From JACKJK01 sp046159835 (GTDB lineage: Bacteria; Pseudomonadota; Alphaproteobacteria; Rhizobiales; Tepidamorphaceae): 64,000 bases of DNA. Positions 54,456-63,045 of the stretch are shown in pieces. The stretch lies in assembly GCF_046159835.1 (NCBI RefSeq), contig NZ_JBJXCY010000002.1, positions 310,001-374,000 on the forward strand, written 5' to 3'. Both the position numbers and the translations under genes were made by a program. Under the pieces are notes generated by a model that made no database searches, was not told the origin of the DNA, and saw nothing but the letters and a program-made list of their open reading frames with translations. Numbering within the stretch: the stretch's first letter is position 1; every line of letters starts with the position of its first letter.

Positions 54456-55433
54456 ATGACACAAGCCCGTTTCAGCAGCGCGGAAGGCGCGGACCCGGCG
54501 CGCAGGCGCGAACTGGCAGGCTATGCCCTGGGCTTCCTCGGCGTCGTCATCTTCGGTGGGACGATTCCCTTCACCAAACTCGCGATCCACGACCTGTCGC
54601 CCTGGTTCCTGGCGCTCGGGCGGGCATCCGTCGCAGCCTGTCTTGCCACCGCGACGCTGCTCGTCACCCGGTCCCCGCGCCCGCGCCGCGAGGACATCGT
54701 GCCCCTGCTCGCCTCCGGCGTGCTGCTGGTGCTGGGCTTCCCCCTCTTCATCACGATGGCATTGGAATATGTCCCTGCCATCCACGGGGCCATCGTCATC
54801 GGCATCCTGCCGCTGGCAACGGTCGTGGCAGCCGCCATCATCCTGCGCGAGCGCCCAAGCCCGGCATTCTGGTTCTGGGCAGCCCTCGGCGCGCTGGCCG
54901 TCGTCGGCTACGCCGTCCGCAAGGGCGGGTTCACGCCGCACCTGCACGACATGCTGCTGCTTGCAGCGGTGGCCTGCGCGTCCACCGGATACACCATCGC
55001 TGGCCGCCTCAGTCGCCACATGCGCGGCTGGCAAGTCATCTCGTGGCAGCTTGTCTTCCTGTTTCCGGTGACGCTGCCGGTCGCGCTCTTCAATGCACCC
55101 GCCGATCTCTCGTCCGTCCCGCTCTCTGCGTGGACCGGCTTTGGATACGTTTCGCTGTTCTCGATGTTCCTGGGCTTCTTCGCCTGGAATGCCGGCCTTG
55201 CGATGGGCGGCGTTTCGCGCGTCTCGCAGGTGCAATTGCTGCAGACCTTCGTCAGCCTCGCCGTTGCGGCACTGCTGCTCGGCGAGCCGCTCGATGCCGA
55301 GACGCTGCTGTTCGCCAGTGCTGTTGTCGTCATCGTGTTTCTCGGGCGGCGCGCCCGCGTCGGTGTGACGCCGCCTCCCCCACCTTGCCCGCCGAAACGC
55401 ACAGGCCTTAGTGTCGGCGGCAACACGCCCTGA
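54456..55433 (+). CDS. EamA/DMT-family transporter
   Basis: A 325-residue membrane protein with about ten helices in two EamA repeats (about 20-155 and 165-305). The first repeat contains LGVVIFGGTIPFTKLAIHDLSPWFLALGR and the second ends VSRVSQVQLLQTFVSLAVAALLLGEPLD, both typical. The C-terminal tail is Pro-rich. It lies 23 bases before the oxoprolinase gene and is probably cotranscribed with it, so it may move an amino acid or its cyclic derivative; that is inference. Confidence 0.85.
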   Translation: MTQARFSSAEGADPARRRELAGYALGFLGVVIFGGTIPFTKLAIHDLSPWFLALGRASVAACLATATLLVTRSPRPRREDIVPLLASGVLLVLGFPLFITMALEYVPAIHGAIVIGILPLATVVAAAIILRERPSPAFWFWAALGALAVVGYAVRKGGFTPHLHDMLLLAAVACASTGYTIAGRLSRHMRGWQVISWQLVFLFPVTLPVALFNAPADLSSVPLSAWTGFGYVSLFSMFLGFFAWNAGLAMGGVSRVSQVQLLQTFVSLAVAALLLGEPLDAETLLFASAVVVIVFLGRRARVGVTPPPPPCPPKRTGLSVGGNTP

Positions 55434-55456
55434 AAAGACAAGGACAAGAAGACGAC

Positions 55457-58400
55457 ATGACCGGCAAATGGGATTTCTGGATCGACCGTGGCGGCACGTT
55501 CACCGACATCGTGGCACGCGACCCCGATGGTGCGCTTCATGCCGCCAAGCTGCTGTCCGAGAACCCCGGCGCCTATGACGACGCGGCCATCGAAGGCATC
55601 CGCCGGCTGATCGGCGCAAAGGATGGTGAGAAGATACCGTCCGGCTCCATCGGCGCGGTGAAGATGGGCACCACGGTTGCCACCAACGCGCTGCTGGAGC
55701 GCAAGGGCGACCGCACGCTTCTGGTCACCACGCGCGGTTTCCGCGATGCGCTGAAGATCGGCTACCAGGCCCGCCCGCATATCTTCGCCAAGGAAATCAT
55801 CAAGCCGGACATGCTGTTCGAGACCGTGCACGAGGTCGACGAGCGCGTGCTGGCCGATGGCACGGTCGAGAAGGACCTCGACCGTGCGCAGGCGGAAGCC
55901 GGAATGCGGGCCGCCTTCGATGACGGCATTCGCGCCGTCGCCATCGTCTTCATGCACGCCTATCGCTACACCGAGCACGAAAAGGCCGTTGCGGAGATCG
56001 CCCGCAAGATCGGCTTCACGCAGGTCTCCGTCTCCCACGAGGTCTCCCCGCTGATGAAGCTCGTCGGGCGCGGCGACACGACCGTGGTCGATGCCTATCT
56101 CTCGCCGATCCTGCGCCGCTACGTGGAGCGCATCGCGGGCGAACTGAACGCCGATGCGGATGATGCCTCCGAGCGGCCGCGCCTGATGTTCATGATGTCG
56201 TCGGGCGGGCTGACGGCGGCCGACCTGTTCCAAGGCAAGGACGCGATCCTGTCCGGCCCAGCAGGCGGCGTGGTCGGCGCGGCGGAAACCGCCAACATGG
56301 CCGGGTTCCAGAAGATCATCGGCTTCGACATGGGCGGCACGTCCACCGACGTCTCCCACTATGACGGCGACTATGAACGCGCCTTCGACACCGAGGTCGC
56401 GGGCGTGCGCGTGCGTGCGCCCATGATGCGCATTCACACGGTCGCAGCCGGCGGCGGCTCGATCCTGCGCTACGACCAGGACCGCTTCCAGGCAGGTCCG
56501 CAGTCGGCGGGCGCAGATCCCGGTCCGGCCTGCTACCGGCGCGGCGGACCGCTGACCGTGACCGACGCCAACGTGATGACCGGCAAGCTCAAGTCCGCGT
56601 TCTTCCCCGCGATCTTCGGCCCCGGACAGGACGAGGCGCTGGACGAAGCAATCGTGCGCGAGAAGTTCGAGGAGCTACGCCAGCGCATCGGCGATGACCG
56701 CAGCGTCGAGGAGATCGCCGACGGCTACCTGCGCATCGCGGTGGAGAACATGGCGAACGCCATCAAGAAGATCTCCGTCCAGCGCGGCTATGACGTGACG
56801 CGCTACGCACTCTCCTCCTTCGGCGGAGCGGGCGGCCAGCACGCCTGCGCCATCGCCGACACGCTCGGCATGGAGACGATCCACATCCACCCCTTCTCGG
56901 GCCTGCTTTCGGCCTACGGCATGGGGCTGGCGACAATCTATGCCTCGCGATCCAAGGCGATGACCAAGCCGCTCGGGACAGAGAACGAGGCCGAGCTCAA
57001 CGCGCTGATCGACGAGTTGCAGGGCGAAGTCTTCGACCTGCTGGCCGCGCAGGGCGTGAGCGACGACAACACTGCCCACTGCCCCGTCCTGCACCTGCGC
57101 TACGACGGCACCGACACCACCATTCCGGTGCGCTTCGCGACCCGCGACATGGACGAAGCGCGCGCCGACTTCGAACATGAGCACAAGACGCTGTTCGGCT
57201 TCACCTCGCCGGAACGCGACGTCGTCGTCGAAACCGTCGAGGTCGAAGGCTGGGATTCAAGCGTTTCGGGGCGCGACGAGCGCGACATGGATACCACCGA
57301 TGCCGAGGCCAAACCCGCCGACACGACGCGCTTCTTCTCCGATGGTGCGTGGCACGAGGCCGATATCTACCGCCGCGCCGATGTTTCTCCGGGCCAGACG
57401 CTGAACGGTCCTGCCATCCTCGTGGAAGATCACCAGACCGTCGTCATCGAACCGGGCTGGCAGGCGCAGATCACGCCGAAGGACCATCTCGTCATTCGCC
57501 GCGTGGAGAAGAAGTCCCGCGAGGACGCGCTGGGCACCTACGCCGACCCGGTCATGCTGGAGGTGTTCAACAACCTCTTCATGTCCATCGCCGAGCAGAT
57601 GGGCGTCGCGCTCCAGAACACCGCCTACTCCGTCAACATCAAGGAGCGGCTGGACTTCTCCTGCGCCGTCTTCCAGGCGGATTCATCGCTGGTTGCCAAC
57701 GCGCCGCACATGCCGGTGCACCTCGGTTCCATGGACCGCTCGGTGGAGACGATCATCCGCCTCAACGAAGGCGCGATATCGCCGGGTGACTCGTTCATGC
57801 TGAACGCGCCCTACAACGGCGGCACGCACCTGCCGGACATCACCGTCTGCACGCCGGTATTTGATGATGCCGAAAAGGAGATCCTGTTCTGGGTCGCATC
57901 GCGCGGCCACCATGCCGACGTTGGCGGGTCCGCCCCCGGCTCGATGACGCCACTTGCCACCACGGTGGACGAAGAAGGCGTGCTCATCGACAACTTCAAG
58001 CTCGTCGACAAGGGTGACTTCCGCGAGGAGGCCCTCGTTGAACTGGTGACCGACCACCCCTACCCGGTGCGCAATGTCCACCAGAACGTCGCCGACCTGA
58101 AGGCCCAGCTCGCCGCCAACTCCAAGGGCGTGCAGGAGTTGCGCAAAATGGTGAAGCTCTTCGGGCTGGACGTCGTGAAGGCCTATATGGGCCACGTGCA
58201 GGACAACGCGGCCGAAAGCGTGCGCCGGGTGATCGAGGCCCTCTCGGACTCTGAGTTCGAGTACCCGACGGACCAGGGCGCGGTCATCAAGGTGAAGATC
58301 ACCGTGAACAAGGAAAAGCGCGAGGCAACCGTCGACTTCACCGGCACCAGCGAGGTGCAACCGACGAACTTCAATGCTCCCGAGCCGGTCGCCCGCGCAG

Positions 58401-59071
58401 CCGTGCTCTATTGCTTCCGCGTGATGGTCGACGGCGATATCCCGATGAACGCCGGGTGCCTGCGCCCCATCAAGATCATCATCCCCGAAGGCACGATGCT
58501 GAAGCCCACCTACCCGGCCGCCGTCGTCGCCGGCAACGTCGAGACAAGCCAGCACGTCACCAACTGTCTGCTGTGCGCGCTGGGCGCCATGTCGGCGGCA
58601 CAGGGGACCATGAACAACCTGACCTTCGGCAACGACGAGTACCAGTACTACGAGACGATCTGTTCCGGCTCGTCGGCCGGCCCCGGCTTCAACGGCACGG
58701 ACGGTGTCCACACCCACATGACCAATGCCCGCCTGACCGACCCGGAAGTGCTGGAATTCCGCTTCCCCGTCGTGCTGGAGGATTTCCACATCCGCGAGGG
58801 CACCGGCGGCAAGGGGAAGTGGCACGCGGGAGACGGCACGATCCGTACGCTCCGGTTCCGCGAGACCATGGACTGCGCCATCCTCTCCTCCCACCGCCAC
58901 GTGCCCCCGCCGGGGCTGGAAGGCGGCGAAAACGGCCTGACGGGCCGCACGCTCCTGCGCCGCAAGGACGGGACAGAGGAAGATTTCGGCGGCTGCAACC
59001 AGACGGTTCTGGAAGCCGGTGAGGCCGTCACGGTCATCACGCCGACGGGCGGCGGATACGGCAAGGCCTGA
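55457..59071 (+). CDS. 5-oxoprolinase/hydantoinase, fused A and B domains
   Basis: A 1204-residue ATP-dependent enzyme of the 5-oxoprolinase/N-methylhydantoinase family, which opens cyclic imides such as 5-oxoproline. The N-terminal HyuA half (about 1-690) has the ATPase motifs WIDRGGTFTDIVARDPDG, KMGTTVATNALLERKG and IIGFDMGGTSTDVSHYDG. The HyuB half (about 700-1200) has VMLEVFNNLFMSIAEQMGVAL, LNAPYNGGTHLPDITV and GPGFNGTDGVHTHMTNARLTD. The single-chain form is like the eukaryotic enzyme. ATG at 55457 with AAGGACAAGAAG upstream; a terminator follows. The exact substrate is not certain. Confidence 0.92.
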   Translation: MTGKWDFWIDRGGTFTDIVARDPDGALHAAKLLSENPGAYDDAAIEGIRRLIGAKDGEKIPSGSIGAVKMGTTVATNALLERKGDRTLLVTTRGFRDALKIGYQARPHIFAKEIIKPDMLFETVHEVDERVLADGTVEKDLDRAQAEAGMRAAFDDGIRAVAIVFMHAYRYTEHEKAVAEIARKIGFTQVSVSHEVSPLMKLVGRGDTTVVDAYLSPILRRYVERIAGELNADADDASERPRLMFMMSSGGLTAADLFQGKDAILSGPAGGVVGAAETANMAGFQKIIGFDMGGTSTDVSHYDGDYERAFDTEVAGVRVRAPMMRIHTVAAGGGSILRYDQDRFQAGPQSAGADPGPACYRRGGPLTVTDANVMTGKLKSAFFPAIFGPGQDEALDEAIVREKFEELRQRIGDDRSVEEIADGYLRIAVENMANAIKKISVQRGYDVTRYALSSFGGAGGQHACAIADTLGMETIHIHPFSGLLSAYGMGLATIYASRSKAMTKPLGTENEAELNALIDELQGEVFDLLAAQGVSDDNTAHCPVLHLRYDGTDTTIPVRFATRDMDEARADFEHEHKTLFGFTSPERDVVVETVEVEGWDSSVSGRDERDMDTTDAEAKPADTTRFFSDGAWHEADIYRRADVSPGQTLNGPAILVEDHQTVVIEPGWQAQITPKDHLVIRRVEKKSREDALGTYADPVMLEVFNNLFMSIAEQMGVALQNTAYSVNIKERLDFSCAVFQADSSLVANAPHMPVHLGSMDRSVETIIRLNEGAISPGDSFMLNAPYNGGTHLPDITVCTPVFDDAEKEILFWVASRGHHADVGGSAPGSMTPLATTVDEEGVLIDNFKLVDKGDFREEALVELVTDHPYPVRNVHQNVADLKAQLAANSKGVQELRKMVKLFGLDVVKAYMGHVQDNAAESVRRVIEALSDSEFEYPTDQGAVIKVKITVNKEKREATVDFTGTSEVQPTNFNAPEPVARAAVLYCFRVMVDGDIPMNAGCLRPIKIIIPEGTMLKPTYPAAVVAGNVETSQHVTNCLLCALGAMSAAQGTMNNLTFGNDEYQYYETICSGSSAGPGFNGTDGVHTHMTNARLTDPEVLEFRFPVVLEDFHIREGTGGKGKWHAGDGTIRTLRFRETMDCAILSSHRHVPPPGLEGGENGLTGRTLLRRKDGTEEDFGGCNQTVLEAGEAVTVITPTGGGYGKA

Positions 59072-59096
59072 GGACTTCGACGGCTGGCAGACAAGC

Positions 59097-59129
59097 GGCA
59101 GGGCGGCTCTCGCCCGGCCTGCCTTGTTT
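59097..59129 (+). terminator. Terminator after the oxoprolinase gene
   Basis: A GC-rich stem between GGCAGGGCGG (59097-59106) and the complementary CCCGGCCTGCC (59113-59123), with one bulge and a short loop, is followed by TTGTTTA. It begins 26 bases after the stop codon. The T-rich end overlaps the -35 box of the next promoter. Confidence 0.7.
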
Positions 59130-59152
59130 ATTGCCGCCCGGCCCGCTATGTT
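59124..59152 (+). promoter_or_regulatory. Probable promoter of rpsU
   Basis: TTGTTT (59124-59129) and TATGTT (59147-59152) are 17 bases apart. Transcription from here would give a leader of about 300 bases before rpsU, long for a ribosomal protein gene. Confidence 0.45.
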
Positions 59153-59459
59153 CAGAGCACTGCCTTTTTAGCCGTTTCGGCATGTTTGGCGCCTTTTTCA
59201 CGACTGACGCCTGTCGATTTCCAGACTTTGCGGCCCTCCGGCACCGGCGCAGCTGCGCCAAACCGGAGAGAATCATGGTCGCAAGGCTACGGACCGCGTC
59301 AGCTCTGCAGCTTGCTCAAGCGAACAGATGCTCGGACCCGATCTTGGGAACCGGCAACGGGCGCCGCGCCGAACACGCCAGCCTCTCGCTGGCACGACAA
59401 TCACAGGGCCAAGACGGCCTGAACCCGCCGAAGGCGGGCCATACGAACTAGGAGAGAAG
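59153..59459 (+). promoter_or_regulatory. Long structured rpsU leader with a possible leader ORF
   Basis: The stretch has a nested stem-loop at 59236-59268 (CTCCGG with CCGGAG around a GGCGC-AGCT-GCGCC stem). The right arm plus AG forms a ribosome binding site (GGAGAG) in front of an ATG at 59275. That frame runs 58 codons to a TAG at 59449-59451, which overlaps the AGGAGAG ribosome binding site of rpsU. A second hairpin, CCCGCC-GAA-GGCGGG, lies at 59424-59438. The encoded peptide (MVARLRTASALQLAQANRCS at its start) matches nothing I know. Structures are seen; translation and coupling are inference. Confidence 0.4.
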
Positions 59460-59699
59460 ATGCAGGTCATCGTCCGCGACAACAATATCGATCAGGCCAT
59501 GCGCGTCCTGAAGAAGAAGCTTCAGCGCGAAGGTGTGTTCCGCGAGATGAAGGCGCGCCGCGCCTACGAGAAGCCGTCCGAAAAGCGTGCGCGCCAGAAG
59601 GCCGAGGCCGTCCGCCGCAACCGCAAGGCTGCCCGCAAGATGGCGCAGCGCGAAGGCCTGCTGCCCGGACCCAAGCGCAAGCCGCGCGTCGGTCGCTGA
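59460..59699 (+). CDS. rpsU: 30S ribosomal protein S21
   Basis: A 79-residue basic ribosomal protein of the small subunit. MQVIVRDNNIDQAMRVLKKK, then FREMKARRAYEKPSEKR and a Lys/Arg-rich C-terminal part are typical of alphaproteobacterial S21. The ATG at 59460 has AGGAGAG upstream; the frame is open to 59328 but the upstream part is leader. A weak hairpin (59706-59723) follows before the next gene. Confidence 0.95.
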   Translation: MQVIVRDNNIDQAMRVLKKKLQREGVFREMKARRAYEKPSEKRARQKAEAVRRNRKAARKMAQREGLLPGPKRKPRVGR

Positions 59700-59759
59700 C
59701 CTGGCGCCGGGTATTCGCCCGGCACCGCTTTAACTGACTGAAGCGTGAAGGAGAGGAAG

Positions 59760-60080
59760 ATGTCCACGATCACCCCGGGACCCGGCAAATCACGGGCCGA
59801 AACCAAGCTGGATATTACCGACCGCACGTCCCAGGCCATCATCGACGCCGAAACCGGCAGCCGCGAAGCGAAGACCGAGCGGCTGCGCATTGCCCGCGAG
59901 AAGCGCGAGGCACAGGAAGAGCGCGCGGCGCAAATCGCCGCTGCCGCCACCAAGACGGTCAAGTCCCGCAAGAAGGCCGCGACGGCCAAGGCTGCACCCG
60001 CCAAGGCCGCTGCCAAGCCCAAGGCTGCTGCCAAGCCCAAGGCCCCGGCAAAGAAGGCCGCCGCCAAGAAGGCCGGCTAG
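59760..60080 (+). CDS. Small protein with Lys/Ala/Pro-rich tail
   Basis: A 106-residue protein. The first half (MSTITPGPGKSRAETKLDIT and RIAREKREAQEERAAQIAAA) is a charged helix; from about residue 70 the chain is a repeat of Ala, Lys and Pro (units such as AAAKPKA and PAKKAAAKK), like the tail of histone H1-type bacterial nucleoid proteins. The ATG at 59760 follows GGAGAGGAAG. It lies 60 bases after rpsU on the same strand. DNA or RNA binding by the tail is likely on charge alone; function unknown. Confidence 0.7.
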   Translation: MSTITPGPGKSRAETKLDITDRTSQAIIDAETGSREAKTERLRIAREKREAQEERAAQIAAAATKTVKSRKKAATAKAAPAKAAAKPKAAAKPKAPAKKAAAKKAG

Positions 60081-60318
60081 TCCGTCAGCGAGCAAGCCTC
60101 GCAGGTCTCGTCGACGCGAAATTTGTCATCCACACGCTCTGAGCGCGTGAGATCACGAGGGCTGCATGGTTGCGATCGCAGCCAAAAGCCACGCGAAATT
60201 CCCACCCCTCTTTGACATCCCCGCCCATCCTTGCAAGCCTTGTCGCTGAGCCGCCGGGCTTGTTCGCGCGTCGATAGCGCGCCCGGCGAAAGTCATTCCT
60301 CCCCGAAAGGACATTCCC

Positions 60319-60747
60319 TTGACCCAGGCAAAACCGGGCGACACGCTGCATCTTCACTACAAGGGCTCGCTGGACGACGGCACCGTATTCGACAGTTCCG
60401 AAGGGCGCGACCCGCTGACCTTCGAGCTTGGCGCGGGCCAGATCATCCCCGGGCTCGATGAAGGCGTAACCGGCATGGAAGTCGGCGAAAAGCGCTCCGT
60501 GCGCGTCGAGCCGGATGCCGCCTACGGCCAGCATGTACCCGAGCGCGTGCAGGCCATCGACCGCGCCAACATCCCCGATCACATCTCCACAGATCCGGGC
60601 ACCCAGCTTCAGGTGCAGACGCAGAAAGGCGAGCCGCTGACGGTCGTCGTCGTGGAATCGACCGACGAGAAGGTCGTCCTCGATGCCAACCACCCGCTGG
60701 CCGGCAAGGCGCTGAATTTCGACGTCGAACTCGTCGACATCAAGTAA
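60319..60747 (+). CDS. FKBP-type peptidyl-prolyl isomerase (SlyD-like)
   Basis: A 142-residue cytoplasmic prolyl isomerase/chaperone. FKBP strands are seen in LHLHYKGSLDDGTVFDSSEG and FELGAGQIIPGLDEGVTGM, with VRVEPDAAYGQH after them. The inserted flap domain (about 75-120) and the ending NHPLAGKALNFDVELVDIK are as in SlyD, but there is no His-rich metal-binding tail. The start is a TTG (60319) preceded by GAAAGGA. The 238 bases between the previous gene and this one hold nothing I can support. An intrinsic terminator follows. Confidence 0.92.
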   Translation: MTQAKPGDTLHLHYKGSLDDGTVFDSSEGRDPLTFELGAGQIIPGLDEGVTGMEVGEKRSVRVEPDAAYGQHVPERVQAIDRANIPDHISTDPGTQLQVQTQKGEPLTVVVVESTDEKVVLDANHPLAGKALNFDVELVDIK

Positions 60748-60768
60748 GACCGCACGATCCGGCAGCCG

Positions 60769-60800
60769 GCGCGCCCGTTTCCCAGGGCGCGCTTTGCTTT
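60769..60800 (+). terminator. Rho-independent terminator after the FKBP gene
   Basis: GCGCGCCC (60769-60776) and GGGCGCGC (60785-60792) form a perfect eight-pair stem with an 8-base loop, followed by TTTGCTTT. Confidence 0.88.
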
Positions 60801-60868
60801 GTTCGTTTCCGGCGCGGCCAAATCCGATGTATGACCCATCCTCGCGCGCAAATGCTTGAGGAACAGTC

Positions 60869-60954
60869 ATGAATCGTATGGCCGGTGAGTTCAGGTCGAG
60901 GCAGGTGACGTTCGCCCCCCTGGTGTTGCGCTGGCGGTCGGCTTTGCCTGCCTG
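60869..60954 (+). other. Displaced N-terminus of the MscS-family gene (frameshift)
   Basis: An ATG at 60869 with GAGGAACA just upstream starts MNRMAGEFRSRQVTFAP, a basic n-region. A run of six C (60915-60920) follows. One more C would join this frame to VALAVGFACLLPVSKATAQ in the downstream frame, producing a complete signal peptide with an ATA cleavage site. As given, the first frame runs on into a different reading and the downstream frame has no ATG or GTG. Either one base is missing in the assembly, or the gene is naturally out of frame. Confidence 0.7.
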
Positions 60955-62310
60955 TTGCCGGTATCGAAGGCCACCGCCCAGACCGCGAACGGTTCGGCGG
61001 AGGAGGCTGTCTCGACGCCTGCGGAGAAGGTCGAGCTTCGCCAGAGCGCGGGCGACGAAGAGATTGCAGCGCGGCTGCGGCGGATTTTCCGGGCCAGCGG
61101 CTGGTTCCGAAACCTGTCCGTCGAGGTCACCGAAGGCATCGCCCTGCTGGACGGCTCCGCGCAGACCGAGCGCTACCGCGAATGGGCCGGCAGCGTCGCG
61201 GCCAAGACCGAGGGCGTGATCGCGGTCGTCAATCGCATCACCATCGACCCGGACGTGAACTGGGACTTCACACCCGCCTGGGAGGAGTTCTCGAGTTTCG
61301 CCACGCGCGTTCAGCGCGCACTGCCGACGCTTCTGCTGTCGATCGTCATTCTCGTCGCCGCGTGGCAGTTCGCCCGGCTGGTGTCCTACGTGGCGCGGTG
61401 GTCGCTCAAGGACCGCATTTCCTCGCCGCTGCTGCTTACGGTCGTGGCGCGCGCCTTCGCGGTCCCGGTCTTCATCCTCGGGCTTTACCTCATCCTGCAG
61501 ATATCCGGGCTGACGCGGCTGGCGCTGACGCTGCTGGGCGGCACCGGCCTCATCGGCATCGCGCTGGGCTTTGCCTTCCGCGACATCGCGGAGAACTTCC
61601 TTGCAAGCCTGCTGCTGAGCGCGCGCAACCCGTTCCGCGCGGGCGATCTCATCCGGCTCGGCGAATACGAGGGCATCGTCAAGAACCTCAACACGCGCAC
61701 AACCGTGCTGCTGACCGTTGACGGCAACCACATCCAGATTCCCAATGCCACCGTCTTCAAGAGCGTCATCACCAACTACAGCACGAATCCAAGCCGGCGC
61801 ACGGATTTCATCGTCGGCATCGGTTACGATGATCCGACCGGCCAGGCGCAGAAGATCATCGAACAGACGCTGAGCGAGCATCCCGCCGTGCGCGACGAAC
61901 CCGCCCCTTTCGTGGTCGTCGACCAACTCGCGGCCTCGACCGTCAATCTGCGGGTGTTCTTCTGGTTTGACAGCGAGATCTATTCGCCGGTGAAGCTGAA
62001 ATCCGCCCTCATGCGGCAGACGAAGCAGGCGCTGCTCAATGGCGGGATATCGCTGCCCGACGAGGCGCGCGAGGTCATTTTCCCGCAAGGCGTCCCCATC
62101 GTGGGCGAACCAAAGAGCCTCCCGGACAAATCTGCATCCCCGGAGAAGCCGGAAACCCTCGACAAGGAAGAAGCCAGCGTCTTGGATGCCGAGGGCGGGC
62201 TTGAGAACGAGGACGAAGCCGCCTTGCGCGAGGCGGAAGCGACCGCCAGCCCGGATGAAAAAGAGAACCTGCTGACGTCGAAGCCTTCGGGAGAAACCCC
62301 GCAAGAATGA
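60955..62310 (+). CDS. Mechanosensitive channel (MscS family) with N-terminal BON domain
   Basis: A frame of 451 codons from a TTG at 60955; the natural start is probably 60869 (see the adjacent frameshift entry). A BON domain occupies about residues 35-95 (GDEEIAARLRRIFRASGW, GIALLDGSAQTERYREWA), then three or four membrane helices (about 115-220), the pore helix and MscS beta domain (GGTGLIGIALGFAFRDIAENFLASL, DLIRLGEYEGIVKNLNTRTT, VDGNHIQIPNATVFKSVITNYS), a soluble alpha/beta domain, and an acidic low-complexity tail. It releases solutes on osmotic downshock. The stop overlaps the start of the next gene (ATGA). Confidence 0.85.
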   Translation: MPVSKATAQTANGSAEEAVSTPAEKVELRQSAGDEEIAARLRRIFRASGWFRNLSVEVTEGIALLDGSAQTERYREWAGSVAAKTEGVIAVVNRITIDPDVNWDFTPAWEEFSSFATRVQRALPTLLLSIVILVAAWQFARLVSYVARWSLKDRISSPLLLTVVARAFAVPVFILGLYLILQISGLTRLALTLLGGTGLIGIALGFAFRDIAENFLASLLLSARNPFRAGDLIRLGEYEGIVKNLNTRTTVLLTVDGNHIQIPNATVFKSVITNYSTNPSRRTDFIVGIGYDDPTGQAQKIIEQTLSEHPAVRDEPAPFVVVDQLAASTVNLRVFFWFDSEIYSPVKLKSALMRQTKQALLNGGISLPDEAREVIFPQGVPIVGEPKSLPDKSASPEKPETLDKEEASVLDAEGGLENEDEAALREAEATASPDEKENLLTSKPSGETPQE

Positions 62311-63029
62311 ATGACCTGATGCATATGCCAGAGTTTCTTCCCGGTGCCGTGTTCAGCGGCATCGTGACCGCAACGCTCGTCATCGTGCTGCGCGCGCGCG
62401 CCGGCATGCCGCGGCTGGCGCTGTGGAAGCTGTTCCTGGCAGGCGTCGCCGGCGCATTTGTCGTCCCGTGGACAATCCGAATATTCGCAACCGCATGGGG
62501 CGCGACGCCGGGTCTGCCTGCCCTGCCTTTCATCTCGTTCGACCAGGTATTCATCGGCGCGCTGATCGTCATTTTCCTGCTGGCGCTCGGCAACAAGCCA
62601 AGCGGCAAGCCGCGCGTCAAATGGTGGACCGGGCTGGCAGCGGGCGTCTTCATCGCAGCCCTTCTGCCGAGTGCGCTCTTTTATGCGACCGGCGCGTACC
62701 AGCGCTCGTCGCTGCGGCCCGACGTGAACCAGTGCACCAGCGGCATGCTGGGCGAGGTACAGCCGCGCTCGGTCACCAACACCTGCGATGAGCCGATCAC
62801 GGTCGGGATGTGTTTGCCCGGCGAGGTGAACCCTGCGGTTTGTTCGCAGACGAAGACGATTGCACCCGGCGAAACCGCCGCGTTCGAACCCGGCGACGCG
62901 CGGCTGTCGTCCCTGCCCTCCAACCTCAACGGATTGACGGTGGTCGCCTGCCGACCGCCCACGCGCCCCTCGCGCATGGGCACCACGATCGGTCGTGGTT
63001 ACGAGGGCGTCTGCCTGCCGCCGGAATGA
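62307..63029 (+). CDS. Membrane protein with six-cysteine C-terminal domain, unknown
   Basis: A 240-residue protein. Four hydrophobic segments lie at about 13-30, 39-58, 78-95 and 107-129. The C-terminal part (about 135-240) has six cysteines at 143, 160, 169, 179, 215 and 236, spaced as if for three disulphides, with SVTNTCDEPITVGMC and KTIAPGETAAFEPG. Such a Cys-rich domain is expected in the periplasm. Its ATG overlaps the stop of the MscS gene by 4 bases, so the two are translationally coupled and may work together. I do not recognise the family. Confidence 0.7.
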   Translation: MNDLMHMPEFLPGAVFSGIVTATLVIVLRARAGMPRLALWKLFLAGVAGAFVVPWTIRIFATAWGATPGLPALPFISFDQVFIGALIVIFLLALGNKPSGKPRVKWWTGLAAGVFIAALLPSALFYATGAYQRSSLRPDVNQCTSGMLGEVQPRSVTNTCDEPITVGMCLPGEVNPAVCSQTKTIAPGETAAFEPGDARLSSLPSNLNGLTVVACRPPTRPSRMGTTIGRGYEGVCLPPE

Positions 63030-63045
63030 TCTGACGCACCGCGCC

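Noticed and set aside
60081..60318. Gap before the FKBP gene as a possible tRNA or small RNA gene
   Set aside because: I could not fold a cloverleaf or find a CCA end or terminator; nothing supportable is present.
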